From: Sphingomonas glacialis
GTDB lineage: Bacteria > Pseudomonadota > Alphaproteobacteria > Sphingomonadales > Sphingomonadaceae
Direction: 5' to 3'
Assembly (NCBI RefSeq): GCF_006439055.1
Contig: NZ_RCZC01000004.1
Coordinates: forward strand, 128,241 to 192,240
Length of the DNA stretch: 64,000 nt
The notes under the pieces were generated by a model, which was not told the DNA's origin, ran no database searches, and saw only the letters and a list, made by a program, of their open reading frames with translations. Each line of letters opens with the position of its first letter. Position 1 is the stretch's first letter. The translations under genes and the position numbers were made by a program. This document shows positions 1-8,698 of this stretch, piece after piece.

Positions 1-19
1 AGACATTGGAGCGCGGACG

Positions 20-1627
20 ATGCCCGAAGACCTTTCCGCGGCCGTGTCGGCCGCCCGCACGAGCGACCGCACCGACAAGAGACCATCCGAGGTACGCGGC
101 GGAGCTCAATCGAAGCGGCTGCTTCTACTGTGCGTGTCCGTCCCATCGTTCATGATCAATCTGGACGGCAACATCGTGGCGGTCTCTCTGCCTTCCATCG
201 GGCGGGCGCTCCACGCGGATTTCGCGGCGATCGAGTGGGTGATCAGTGCCTACACCTTGACGTTTGCTGCCCTCGTGATGCCTGCGGGGGCGCTCGCCGA
301 CCGCTACGGACGCAAACGGATCCTCGTCGTGGGGCTTGCCGTCTTCACGCTCGCCTCCTTCCTCTGTGGCGCAGCTCCGACGGCTGTGATCCTGAACGCC
401 GCCCGTGCCATGCAGGGGGTGGGGGCCGCGCTGCTGCTGAGCGCCGCGCTCGCACTTCTATCGAAGGAATTCCAAGGCGCCGAGCGAGCGCCCGCGTTCG
501 CATTCTGGGGTTCCGTCATCGGCATCGCGATCACGCTTGGTCCGCTCGTGGGCGGCGTCCTCACCCAGACGCTCGGCTGGGAATGGGCCTTCTACGTCAA
601 CGTGCCGGTCGGAATCGTCATGATAGCGCTGAGCGTGCGTGCCGTTCCTGAATCCCGTGATCCCGACAGCGCCAAGGTCGATGTCGCCGGCGCGGGATCC
701 TTCGCCGCTGCGCTCTTCCTGCTCACGTTCGCGCTGATCTCGGGCAATCATCGCGGCTGGTCGGATCCTCTGGTGGTGGCCACGCTATCGGTCTCGGTCA
801 TCCTGTTTATCGTGTTCGGCTTGGTCGAGACGCATCAGGCCCGTCCGATGCTCGACCTCAGCTTCTTCCGTCTGCCGACCTACGTCGGGGCCAATCTCGC
901 TGGTCTGACGTACGCAGCGGCGCTCCTGACGATGCTGACGTACATACCGCTGTACTTCCAAGGGGGGATGAACGTGTCGCCGACGACGGCTGGCCTCATG
1001 ATGGTGCCGATGGCGCTGCCGTTGTTTATCGTGCCGCGCCTGGTCGCACGGTATCTGACGCACTGGATGACCGGGCGCGCGCTACTCGCGCTTGGGCTCA
1101 CCTTCGTGAGCATCGGGCTCTTCGCGCTTTCCGCGCTGGCATCCGCGTTCGCCCCAGGGCCCATGCTGATCGCGATGGCGATCGCCGGGATCGGTGCGGG
1201 TATCCTAAACGGCGAGACCGCAAAGGTCGGCCTTAGTGTCATCCCGCCGGCCCGGGCCGGGATGGCGGCGGGGGTGGGCGGCACGGTCCGCTTCGCCGGC
1301 ATAGTCCTCGGCTTCGCCGGGCTCGGCGCCATTCTTTTCGAACGGATCAGCGCTTTCCTCGATGCGGCTCCGATCGGGCCCCGCGGTCGTGATCTCTCCT
1401 CGGCAAGCACGTTCATCGCGTCCGGCGATCTGTCGGCAGCCGCGCGCCTGCCCGGCACATCGGTTGCGCTCGCGCACGCCGGCTTTGCCGCGGGCTACCA
1501 GACGCTGTTCGCTGTGGCGGCGGTTATCGCGCTGGCCGGCGCGATGTCGAGCTTGTGGCTGATTGAGGCGGTCGCACCGTCCCGGAGGGGGACGGAGTCC
1601 GACGAGATCATTCCCGAGTTCGAATAG
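20..1627 (+). CDS. MFS drug exporter, DHA2 (14-TM, EmrB/QacA-like) family
   Basis: Inner-membrane proton-driven multidrug exporter of 535 aa, the usual DHA2 length. After a charged N-terminal tail (about 30 aa) comes a run of hydrophobic segments. TM1 carries the family signature around LDGNIVAVSLPSI (about residues 47-60), and the loop after TM2 carries motif A (ADRYGRKR, about 93-100). A GxxGPLxGG stretch near residue 178 matches motif C of antiporters. The ATG at 20 has GGAG about 9 nt upstream. It runs tail-to-tail into the DUF1304 gene with only 3 bp between them. Substrate cannot be told from sequence. No partner adaptor lies within the visible part of the locus. Confidence 0.9.
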   Translation: MPEDLSAAVSAARTSDRTDKRPSEVRGGAQSKRLLLLCVSVPSFMINLDGNIVAVSLPSIGRALHADFAAIEWVISAYTLTFAALVMPAGALADRYGRKRILVVGLAVFTLASFLCGAAPTAVILNAARAMQGVGAALLLSAALALLSKEFQGAERAPAFAFWGSVIGIAITLGPLVGGVLTQTLGWEWAFYVNVPVGIVMIALSVRAVPESRDPDSAKVDVAGAGSFAAALFLLTFALISGNHRGWSDPLVVATLSVSVILFIVFGLVETHQARPMLDLSFFRLPTYVGANLAGLTYAAALLTMLTYIPLYFQGGMNVSPTTAGLMMVPMALPLFIVPRLVARYLTHWMTGRALLALGLTFVSIGLFALSALASAFAPGPMLIAMAIAGIGAGILNGETAKVGLSVIPPARAGMAAGVGGTVRFAGIVLGFAGLGAILFERISAFLDAAPIGPRGRDLSSASTFIASGDLSAAARLPGTSVALAHAGFAAGYQTLFAVAAVIALAGAMSSLWLIEAVAPSRRGTESDEIIPEFE

Positions 1628-1630
1628 CCG

Positions 1631-2068
1631 TCATTCGGCGGGTGAACCGGCTGCGCAGGAGGTCGCGAGCTCGCGGCGAAGCAGAGGCAGCAGCGCTGCA
1701 GGCACTAGGAGCTGAACGGCGCCAAGGAGATAGGCATGTGTGGTGGCAAGCAGTGTGATGGCGGCGCCGATCGCGAATAGCGCGATGAATCGGAGCAATA
1801 TCCGACCGGCGCGCACGTCGCCGTGCGCCCAGAGGCGGAGGCCGAGAAGTCCGCCGACGGCGAGCAGCAGATTATAGGCGCCCTGGTTCAGGAAGAGCGC
1901 CCGAAGGATCTCGACCTGCATGTGCGGGGCGTAGCGCAGGTCGGGGTTGAGTTGAGGAAGCAGGATCGCGTTCACCCAAGGGACGGTCCAGAGCACCGCC
2001 TCGACCATGAAGAAGCCGAAGTAGGTGGCGATCATGATGCAGGTCAGAAGTCGGGCGGCGTTGGTCAT
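1631..2068 (-). CDS. DUF1304 family small integral membrane protein
   Basis: Membrane protein of 145 aa with four predicted hydrophobic helices. The pattern fits DUF1304: an N-terminal helix followed by FMVEAVLW, then the ALFLNQGAYNLLLA core (about residues 57-70), and a short basic C-terminal tail. The molecular role of DUF1304 proteins is unknown. It is monocistronic. The ATG at 2068 is preceded on the minus strand by GGAGACTC (good ribosome binding site). A copy of the GATAC-N4-GTATAAT element lies 60 nt upstream and is the likely promoter. Confidence 0.85.
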   Translation of the reverse strand: MTNAARLLTCIMIATYFGFFMVEAVLWTVPWVNAILLPQLNPDLRYAPHMQVEILRALFLNQGAYNLLLAVGGLLGLRLWAHGDVRAGRILLRFIALFAIGAAITLLATTHAYLLGAVQLLVPAALLPLLRRELATSCAAGSPAE

Positions 2069-2128
2069 GAGAGTCTCCTGCAGGCACGCGGATCTGCCTA
2101 CCGGCTATCGATAGACGATCCGGACGCC

Positions 2129-2144
2129 ATTATACTTTTGTATC
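2129..2144 (-). promoter_or_regulatory. GATAC-N4-GTATAAT element upstream of the DUF1304 gene
   Basis: On the minus strand the site reads GATACAAAAGTATAAT: inverted arms ATAC/GTAT around four bases, with a perfect TATAAT -10 hexamer on the 3' side. It ends 60 nt before the ATG at 2068. No good -35 hexamer is visible at 16-17 bp. It matches the strongest copies elsewhere in the window exactly outside the spacer. Confidence 0.6.
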
Positions 2145-2810
2145 GCCCATTGCCCGCGGACGCTGTCGGTCTCTCTTCGCGGTCGACCTTGCTCGCGCCC
2201 CGATGGTCGTGAACAGGCGTAATTTCCGCGACCGCCAGTGAAGCGGCATCTCCTGCCTGGTTGAACCGCCATCGACGCCTCGTTCCGCCGGAACGGCCAT
2301 TCGCCGCGCGGGCAGGGGCGGGAGATTCGCGTGGACAGGATCGACGTACAACTCGCGTCCGTCTTCTGCGGAACGAACCGACCAGAGCAGACCATTCGAG
2401 CGGAAAAGCCATATCCGCGCCTGGCCTGGGTCGTGTTCTATCCCCCCGCCATCTGCCGAGCGTTGAGAGATGGTTCTGAAGGACGCTTTTAGAAGCCGAT
2501 TGATGGCTGCCATCGGCAGATCTGGCTTCCCACCGCAGGACTCTGACGATGTCTGAGCGTGTATTGTCAGAGATTTCGCAGTAAAGAGTAGTGACCCGAT
2601 ACGGTCACCGAATTGTGGCGTAGTGGACGCCCCGTCTCGCGGCGTTTGTGTAGCAAGGTGAGGACAGAGTCGAACGGCGAGGACCCTCGATCAGCGAGAA
2701 GCCTGGACTGGATCATGGCCCGTCCACGATACGCCGCTGTACGATTACTGTCCGCCGAAATCATTGCCAGCGCGATGCCATCACTCGCCTCGGCGGGATC
2801 AGACCGAGCA
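2145..2810. other. Intergenic region with no convincing gene
   Basis: About 665 bp between the DUF1304 promoter and the end of the degenerate MBL-fold gene. Open frames exist on both strands (for example 2130-2513 minus), but they overlap one another and the promoter element, have arginine/proline-rich shadow-like composition and match no family I recognise. A 7-bp inverted repeat CTCTGAC/GTCAGAG (2541-2547 and 2566-2572, 18-nt loop) is the only structure noticed. It has no T-run and is not called a terminator. Confidence 0.4.
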
Positions 2811-3707
2811 TTATGGCTCGCCGCCCGGCGGTTGGCTGGCAACAGGTGTTGGGGCAGGCGTGGGCGCTCCTTCGTCCGCCGCCTCCACGAAGACCTCTCC
2901 ACGGCGCCGCGGCACTCCGCCGAGGGCGCGGGCGGCGACGGTGCCCCAGTGGTAACCGTCATGTCCGATGTAGATGCGCCCGATCCCGGGGAAGGCGCCG
3001 TCCGTCAACGCGAGTACGTAGGCGTCGGAAGCCAATGTGTGCGGCAACCGGTCGTCGCGCCTGTCCATTCCGTCATTCGTAGCCTGGAAGGCCACCTCTC
3101 GGGCTGGAAGAACCATCAACGTGACCTGACCGCAGCTTATCCGTACCCGGCTCTCCGAACGTGCCTTGTAAGGCGATATCGCGATTCTGACGCCGGGCAG
3201 AAGATCGGCGTCTGGCTCGACGAGGCGAAGCCGCCCTATCCGATGATAGGCCGCCAACACCAAGCGTGCCGTGGCCTTCGCTTCGCTCGGTGTGGGCGGA
3301 TCGTCCACGAGGGCGCGATCCACGAACACAGAAGTGTTTGGATAAGCGGGCTTCCCCCCTTCCATTAATGCTCCGGGCTGCAATGTCTCCAATGACGTTA
3401 GGACGATCGCCTGCGGGACTGCATGGCCGGACATCATGGATACGCGCTCGGTGGCGCCCATCGAGATCGGAGCAATCAGCACGGAGGATCGTCCGCGCTC
3501 GACGAGGAATGCGTTGCCCGATTTCCTGATGGCAGACGCGGAAGTGTCGGTTCTGCCGTTCCGGATGGGTCCGAAGGCGGTCACCCGACACTCGCCCAGT
3601 CTGGAGTGGAATTGTTGCGTATGGGGGGCTGGCTCGGTCTCGGGCGCGAAAGCGCCAAGACCAAGGACAGCTAGAAGAAGTGGGGTGATTGCGATCACGT
3701 CGAACAT
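2811..3707 (-). CDS. Secreted metallo-beta-lactamase-fold protein lacking all metal ligands
   Basis: Protein of 298 aa with an N-terminal hydrophobic segment (about 5-20) compatible with export. The layout follows the MBL-fold hydrolases: NAFLVERGRSSVLI (about 65-78) fits the 'NAFLI..G..ILVDTG' strand; VLTSLETLQPGAL (about 102-114) sits where V-T-H-x-H-x-D-H-x-G-G-L is expected; GGKPAYPNTSVFVDR follows as in 'GG.P.FPNA.vyV'; LLPGVRIAISPYKARSES replaces the PGHTPGH loop; and PGIGRIYIGHDGYHW fits the C-terminal 'PGIGRV..DGdgY.W'. Every His/Asp ligand position has another residue, so hydrolase activity is unlikely. The family placement is by motif order only. A binding or scaffolding role is possible. 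The C-terminal tail is Pro/Ala-rich. Confidence 0.6.
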   Translation of the reverse strand: MFDVIAITPLLLAVLGLGAFAPETEPAPHTQQFHSRLGECRVTAFGPIRNGRTDTSASAIRKSGNAFLVERGRSSVLIAPISMGATERVSMMSGHAVPQAIVLTSLETLQPGALMEGGKPAYPNTSVFVDRALVDDPPTPSEAKATARLVLAAYHRIGRLRLVEPDADLLPGVRIAISPYKARSESRVRISCGQVTLMVLPAREVAFQATNDGMDRRDDRLPHTLASDAYVLALTDGAFPGIGRIYIGHDGYHWGTVAARALGGVPRRRGEVFVEAADEGAPTPAPTPVASQPPGGEP

Positions 3708-3768
3708 ACCTGGTTCCGCGCGTAGCTTGGAAGATGCTCGAGAGTGACAGATGAGTTACCTAATGGAT

Positions 3769-3784
3769 ATTATACGGAAGGATG
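3769..3784 (-). promoter_or_regulatory. Weak copy of the GTATAAT element upstream of the degenerate MBL gene
   Basis: The minus strand reads CATCCTTCCGTATAAT. The GTATAAT half is intact, but the upstream half (CATCC for GATAC) is poor. It ends 61 nt before the ATG at 3707, the same spacing as in the good copies, so it may be a degenerate member or a plain -10 box. Confidence 0.3.
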
Positions 3785-3904
3785 TGCATGTGTAATTCGC
3801 ATTCCCACGCGCCGCGAAATCTTCCTCGACGATAGGTCGGTGTCAGGACTGGCGCGCGCCACGAAGTTCGCCGCCACGTGGTCGCTGGAGTCAAATTGCG
3901 ATCG

Positions 3905-5194
3905 TCAGCTCATCCTGCTGAGTAGATCATCGACCGTGCAACTGGCGAAGCTGGCAAAATTGTCGGCCACGCCGAACGGCAGGAGCAGTGTGCGGTCGTG
4001 GACGATCGCGCCGCAGCTATAGACGACGTTCGGGACGTAGCCGCTGCGCTCGCTGGGGCTGGGGCGCAGGATCGGCTCGGGTGTGCGGGCCAGCACCTTT
4101 TCAGGATCGGCCTTGTCCAGCAGGCACGCGCCCATGCAGTAGTTCCGCATCATGCCCACGCCGTGGGTGAGGAGCAGCCACCCCTCGTTTAGCTCGATTG
4201 GCGATCCGCAATTTCCCATTTGGACGAACTCCCACGGAAAACGCGGGCCGATCAGCTTGGTCCCGCCGTTCCAGGTCGTGATCTCATCCGATTCTATCAG
4301 CCAGAGGTTCTCATTGTCCTGCCGCCCGATCATGTTGAAGCGGCCGTCGACCCGGCGGGGGAAAAGTGCCATCCCTTTGCTGGAGGGCACCGATCCCTGA
4401 AGTGTGGTCATTTCGAAGGTGTTGATGCCGGTACCGCGGAACAGCTCGCATCGGGAGTCGCGACCGTCGTACGCCGTGTAGGTTCCAAGGAAACTCGGCG
4501 TGCCGTCCTCCTCGATGAACCTCACCATGCGCAAGTCTTCGATCCCCTGCCGTTGGCTCGCGGTGACCGGGAAGAGAACGCTTTCGGACGGCTCCAGGCT
4601 GCCCTCGCAGATCACTCTGGTGACGCCCTTGCCGCTTTCGCCGGCGTCTTGGATGAGCGGCGAAGTGACCCAAGGACTCGGATCGTCAACATTGAAGCCG
4701 TCACTCGCGCTCCAGCTGCCAGTGCGGAATGTCACCGACGAGACGTGTCCTTCGCCGATGCCGCGAAGCGAGAGGATGAAGTTCAGCCCATCGGACGGCG
4801 CACCGTCTTGGTTCATTCGCATCACGATGCTCGGATTGAACAGTGCGGCCGCTTCGAACGAATATTCGGCGCTGAGATAGGCACCTATCAGAAGCTGCTG
4901 CTCGGGGTCTGCGGTGACTTCGTCGGGAAGGCAGTCGCATACTTCCAAGAAGCGTCGCAGCAGCATAGCCTCGACGTTCCGATGGCGTTCGGAGAGGGAG
5001 GCCACCATTGTCTTGCTCTCGCCGCGACACGACGTCTCGTCTAGCGATAGCACGCGTTGCACGACTCGGCGCATGCGAGGATGCTCGGTGTCGCGGAAGG
5101 GCTCGGGATATTCCACGCTGAACGGCTTGATCACCGTACGCGACGGATCTGGGCGGAGGTGCAAATTCGAAAACTTGAAGAGATCGTCGGACAT
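3905..5194 (-). CDS. Glycoside hydrolase family 130-like protein (mannosyl phosphorylase/glycosidase)
   Basis: Cytosolic protein of 429 aa with a five-bladed-propeller GH130-like pattern. Seen: LFNPSIV (about 118-124), IEDLRMVRF (about 218-226, the E-D-x-R motif holding the likely catalytic Asp), FPRRVDGRFNMIGRQDNENLWL, and late GNCGSPIELNEGWLLLTHGVG and RSGYVPNVVYSCGAIV repeats typical of the family. GH130 enzymes cleave or phosphorolyse beta-1,2 or beta-1,4 mannosides; the linkage cannot be read from sequence. A GTG at 5215 would extend the frame, but the ATG at 5194 has GGAG 9 nt upstream and is preferred. It stands alone, with no sugar transporter beside it. Confidence 0.8.
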   Translation of the reverse strand: MSDDLFKFSNLHLRPDPSRTVIKPFSVEYPEPFRDTEHPRMRRVVQRVLSLDETSCRGESKTMVASLSERHRNVEAMLLRRFLEVCDCLPDEVTADPEQQLLIGAYLSAEYSFEAAALFNPSIVMRMNQDGAPSDGLNFILSLRGIGEGHVSSVTFRTGSWSASDGFNVDDPSPWVTSPLIQDAGESGKGVTRVICEGSLEPSESVLFPVTASQRQGIEDLRMVRFIEEDGTPSFLGTYTAYDGRDSRCELFRGTGINTFEMTTLQGSVPSSKGMALFPRRVDGRFNMIGRQDNENLWLIESDEITTWNGGTKLIGPRFPWEFVQMGNCGSPIELNEGWLLLTHGVGMMRNYCMGACLLDKADPEKVLARTPEPILRPSPSERSGYVPNVVYSCGAIVHDRTLLLPFGVADNFASFASCTVDDLLSRMS

Positions 5195-5624
5195 GGGAAC
5201 GGGCTCCGTGGCCACCTATTAGGCAGAGCCATGGATACCGACTTTCAGATCGACGCGCGATCTCTCAGTTGAACGATCCCTTCCAGTTCGCCCGGAGAGG
5301 GAGGCTGCACCTAGCGAATTGATTATGAGTTGCCGCCAACTGGATTCCCGATCGGACGGTTAGGGCACCGGTCATGTGCCGGAACGTCCCCTGACGGATC
5401 AGCGCGCGGGCTAGGATCGAGCGATGAGAAGGTGAAGTCGTCCGTGATACCCCTCGAGATATTCTAGCCGTATGTCGCGCAGAGGATCGGATCATACACG
5501 GCGGGGGAGGCTACGATTAATGCAGATCGCGCTCCTGGTATCGCGCGCAGACGAGGGACTGAACCTGTCCGAAGCGCGTCTATACGCTGTTGATTTTCGC
5601 CGCCTTGGCGGGCTCCGGATAGGT
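5195..5624. other. Intergenic region, nothing recognised
   Basis: About 430 bp upstream of the GH130 gene. The short open frames here on both strands have no ribosome binding site worth noting and no family resemblance. The promoter of the GH130 gene should lie in this stretch but I cannot point to it. Confidence 0.4.
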
Positions 5625-5933
5625 TCACGCGATGAGCGTGAAGATCGTCCCTGCGGAGTCGCGCCATCCGTTCCCGGGCGCGTAGGTGTCCAGGGATGCA
5701 GCGGAGTTCGCCTTCTTCAACGCCGCCTCGATGGCCTCGAGCGTGTCAGATGAGACCCTCTTCAGCGCGCCGGTTACCGTCTCGCGACCTGCCGCTACGT
5801 CGTTCTGGAGCTTGGTGGGTGCCAGTATGCCCACTTCGACACCTGCCTCCGCCGACCGGCGAACGTAGTCGGTGCCGGAGACGGAGATCGCCAGCGATTT
5901 GCCGGGAGTGATGTTCGTCAGATCGATGCTCAT
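5625..5933 (-). CDS. Hypothetical protein, 102 aa
   Basis: A small soluble protein that I do not recognise. Composition is balanced, unlike the Arg/Pro-rich shadow frames around it. The middle (about 50-78) is a predicted amphipathic helix rich in Ala, Lys and Glu (TLEAIEAALKKAN), and the N-terminal half looks beta/alpha. The ATG at 5933 has GAGG 9-12 nt upstream on the minus strand. No signal peptide or membrane segment. It is flanked by non-coding DNA on both sides, so context gives no function. Confidence 0.5.
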   Translation of the reverse strand: MSIDLTNITPGKSLAISVSGTDYVRRSAEAGVEVGILAPTKLQNDVAAGRETVTGALKRVSSDTLEAIEAALKKANSAASLDTYAPGNGWRDSAGTIFTLIA

Positions 5934-6364
5934 CGTTGTTCTGCCTCTCGCACGCCGTCGTGTCGAATAACGACTTGTGGACGGGTGACTTTATGATTTT
6001 CGTTTCGAACTGCGGATTTTGGCGAGCGCGATGGCCTTAGTTCGCCGCGTATCGCGTCACTTGGCAAGCCTCTGTGTGGGCCGCGGTCGCGACGCCGCGA
6101 CTTTCGGTATCTGGGGCTTCACGGGTCGGGCTGGGGGGACCATCCCTCCTGCCCAATGTGGTTGGGTCGGTCCCTGTCGTCCTCTTTGGCCATGGTGCGC
6201 TTATATTTCTTCGGCGGCGAGGATGGCATAGGCGCCGATACCTTCGGCACGGGTGGGGTCAGTTGTGACGGCGGCGGGACCTTTTCGTCATGAGCCATTA
6301 AACCAGCGCGAATTGGCACGAGACCAGACAGACATCATTTTCCCGCAAGAGCCGCCACGACCGA
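5934..6364. other. Intergenic region, possibly a tiny proline-rich ORF
   Basis: About 430 bp without a clear gene. On the minus strand a frame from about 6298 to 6119 would encode a roughly 59-aa Pro/Lys/Asp-rich peptide starting MAHDEKVPPPSQ. Its composition is unusual for a shadow, but no ribosome binding site is seen, so it is not called as a gene. Confidence 0.3.
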
Positions 6365-7336
6365 TCAAAGACTTATCTTCATGCCCACGGCGATCGGGAC
6401 GACCTTCGGGCCGAAGGCGCGCTCGAGCGCGTTCACCGCCCGCCAACCGGTGCAGTGCCCGGGCAGGATAAGGTCCACGTCGAACTGCTCGAAGTCGGCG
6501 ACGGTCTTGTCGATGATCGCTTCGTTCGCGCCCGACAGGTGGTAGCCGCCGATGACCGCGTGAACCGGGACATCCGGCATGTCGCGCCGCGCCGCGTGGA
6601 GCACGTTGACGATGCCGGCGTGCGAGCATGCCGAGAAGATCACCAGCCCTTTGTCGCGGACGTTAACTGCCAGGTACCGCTCATCCACGATCAGGGGATC
6701 CAGTTCCCAGCCGTCGCCATGCTCCGTTCGACGCATATGGCCGGGAAGCCCCGTCTCGTAGGGCGTGACGCGCGGGATCTCTCCTGACACGAAGAACATA
6801 TCATCGAGCGCCGTCGTCGAGTGGTCGATCACGATGGGATCGCCCCCCTTCGACCTAAGCTCGGCGGGGCCGGGAATGTCCCGGATGGGAAGAAGGTCGC
6901 CACCGGGGAGGTGAAATGCGCGCTGCCGGAACATGCCAGGATGCAGATAGACCGGGACGTTTGTCCCCCCGATCAGCTCGAGTGCCATCGGCAGACCGCC
7001 CGCATGGTCCCAGTGACCGTGCGAAAGCATGGCTGCGTCGATCTCCTTGAACGGCACGCCGATCCGGGTTCCGTTGTACTCGACCGCGAAGTCGACCGGG
7101 CCGGCGTCGAAGAGCATGGTCCGCCGCTCCGCCCCGATCTCGGCTCTGACGATGAGGGCGAGACCGTGGTTCGCGCAGCATTGGCAGCTGCCGGTCATCT
7201 CGTTCATTCCCGCCTGGTGCAGTACGTTCCATTCGAGCGTCACCTCCGGCGGCACGCTCGAGAGGCTGTCGGTTCTGTTGTCGATCAGGACGGTGATCTC
7301 CAGCCGATCGACGGCGCGGAGCGAGTTCTTGTCCAT
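6365..7336 (-). CDS. MBL-fold metallohydrolase
   Basis: Metallo-beta-lactamase-fold enzyme of 323 aa. It has the classic dinuclear zinc motif SHGHWDHAGG (about 105-114), further His ligands in FSACSHAGI and GGYHLSGA, and a late PGHCTG. A Cys cluster (SCQCCANHG, about 50-58) precedes the first core strand, an arrangement seen in the subgroup annotated as similar to dihydropterin-6-yl-methyl-aminobenzene phosphate synthase; that substrate name is often over-assigned. No signal peptide. It is the last gene of the minus-strand run NmrA-SDR-isomerase-GST-MBL, about 85 bp after the GST. Hydrolysis of thioesters or lactones formed during detoxification is a reasonable inference. Confidence 0.8.
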   Translation of the reverse strand: MDKNSLRAVDRLEITVLIDNRTDSLSSVPPEVTLEWNVLHQAGMNEMTGSCQCCANHGLALIVRAEIGAERRTMLFDAGPVDFAVEYNGTRIGVPFKEIDAAMLSHGHWDHAGGLPMALELIGGTNVPVYLHPGMFRQRAFHLPGGDLLPIRDIPGPAELRSKGGDPIVIDHSTTALDDMFFVSGEIPRVTPYETGLPGHMRRTEHGDGWELDPLIVDERYLAVNVRDKGLVIFSACSHAGIVNVLHAARRDMPDVPVHAVIGGYHLSGANEAIIDKTVADFEQFDVDLILPGHCTGWRAVNALERAFGPKVVPIAVGMKISL

Positions 7337-7420
7337 CTGCGCGCCTTCTCTGAGTCGTTCGCTCCGGACCCGACTCCGATCGGGTCCGTCGCCTGTTTGC
7401 CGGGTGGCCGCGCGCGGGTG

Positions 7421-8086
7421 CTACGCCCGCCAGCTGGGCGGATACGCCGCGTCGTAACCGGGTATCTGCTCGGCGCGCTGCATCCACGCCGCGATCGACG
7501 GTAGGCTGTGGGAGAACTGCTCGAACCCGAGTCCGATCTCCTGAGCTCGGGGGCGTCGGCCCAGCTGCGCGAGCATTCCCATCGTCGGAAGCGCAACCAT
7601 GTCCGCCGCCGTCACCTCGTCCCCGGCCAGGAAGGCCGTCCTCGACAACGCCTGTTCCATCCAGGCGAGCTGACGTAGCGCTACCGCCGCGGCCGCACGT
7701 GACCGCTCGAGATCCATGACGCTTCCACCTTCCTTGTAGGGGAAGACGATTCCTTGCTCGATCGGCCCCTGGGTGTAGCTGGTGAACTCGGAGATGCGCT
7801 GCCAGATCAGGCCGGTTTCCGCTGGCGTCCGGCCGAACAGGGGCATGCGCGGGCTGGCGCTTTCGAGATACGCCATGATCGCCAGAGACTCTGTCACGAC
7901 AGTCTCGCCGTCGCGCAGCGTCGGCACCTTTCCGCGGGGATTGAGCGCGAGATAGGTGGGAGACTTATGCTCGCCTCGCGAGGGATTGAGGTGGTGGGAC
8001 ACGTAGGGGATGCCCTTGTATTCGAGCGCGAGCATCACGCGCCACGCATAGTGGCTCCCGCTTATCCAGAAGAGTTCGTAGGCCAT
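7421..8086 (-). CDS. Glutathione S-transferase family protein
   Basis: Protein of 221 aa with a thioredoxin-like N-terminal domain (about 1-80) including NPRGKVPTLRDGETVVTESLAIMAYLE, where the cis-Pro before T and the E-S pair form the glutathione-binding site. An all-helical C-terminal domain contains FLAGDEVTAADMVALP (about 152-167), the N-capping box of GSTs. Cytosolic. Likely conjugates or isomerises electrophiles with glutathione. It sits 34 bp after the isomerase-like gene in the same direction, which supports co-transcription. Confidence 0.85.
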   Translation of the reverse strand: MAYELFWISGSHYAWRVMLALEYKGIPYVSHHLNPSRGEHKSPTYLALNPRGKVPTLRDGETVVTESLAIMAYLESASPRMPLFGRTPAETGLIWQRISEFTSYTQGPIEQGIVFPYKEGGSVMDLERSRAAAAVALRQLAWMEQALSRTAFLAGDEVTAADMVALPTMGMLAQLGRRPRAQEIGLGFEQFSHSLPSIAAWMQRAEQIPGYDAAYPPSWRA

Positions 8087-8119
8087 TGCGTTTCCTCACC
8101 AGGGTCTGATGCAGAGTTG

Positions 8120-8569
8120 TTACTTGCCGAGCAGCACGCCCAGCGGCCGAAGCGGCCCCAGCGGCGTGAGTTGGAACGACATCAGACCCGCCTGGCCAAG
8201 TGGCAGTCCTTCGAGCATCGCGCGGGCTTGAGTTACGTCGGTGACGTTCAGGATAAATACGACGCCCGTATCGTCCTGCTTCACGAACCACTGGTCGAGC
8301 TTGCCCGCCAGGTAGAGTTGGACCGTATCGCGAACTTCGGACTGGAGGGTCACCTTTAGGTTCGTGGCATTCGCCTTGGAGGTGAGCGTCCCGATCGCGA
8401 GGATGCGGGTGGTCGGGACCGCGGCCTCCGGGGGAGCGACAGCGCGGCTGGACTGAGCGGTGGCCATTGTCGGGGTGCCGGCGATCGCGAGGGCGGCGAG
8501 GATGCCCCAACTCGCGACGGTAAACACATTGCGGCTTGGTCGCCCCGAACGGTCGGTCTTCGCGTTCAT
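8120..8569 (-). CDS. Exported muconolactone-isomerase/YCII-like small protein
   Basis: Protein of 149 aa. Residues about 12-37 form a signal peptide ending near ATAQ, so the mature part is probably periplasmic. The mature domain (TRILAIGTL ... EVRDTVQLYLAGKLDQWF ... FILNVTDVTQARAMLEGLPL ... GLMSFQLTPLGPL) has the strand-helix pattern of dimeric alpha/beta-barrel proteins such as muconolactone isomerase. It is clearly paralogous to the protein at 33893-34222, which lacks the signal peptide. The ATG at 8569 has AAGGAA upstream; a longer frame to 8617 lacks support. It lies in the middle of the NmrA-to-MBL cluster. Enzymatic role unproven. Confidence 0.65.
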   Translation of the reverse strand: MNAKTDRSGRPSRNVFTVASWGILAALAIAGTPTMATAQSSRAVAPPEAAVPTTRILAIGTLTSKANATNLKVTLQSEVRDTVQLYLAGKLDQWFVKQDDTGVVFILNVTDVTQARAMLEGLPLGQAGLMSFQLTPLGPLRPLGVLLGK

Positions 8570-8698
8570 TTTGGTGTTCCTTGCGAGGCCTCGCCGTTGC
8601 GGCGCTGCGGGTTGCAATGCTTCTGATGGGCGCCGGGAAAACAGGCGAGGCGGGTCCGGAGCGGGAGGCTTGTCTTCCCGACCGAACCCACTGCCAAC

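Noticed and set aside
2130..2513. Overlapping minus-strand frames of 96-127 aa
   Set aside because: Three frames compete over the same DNA, they reach into the promoter element of the DUF1304 gene, and none resembles a known protein.
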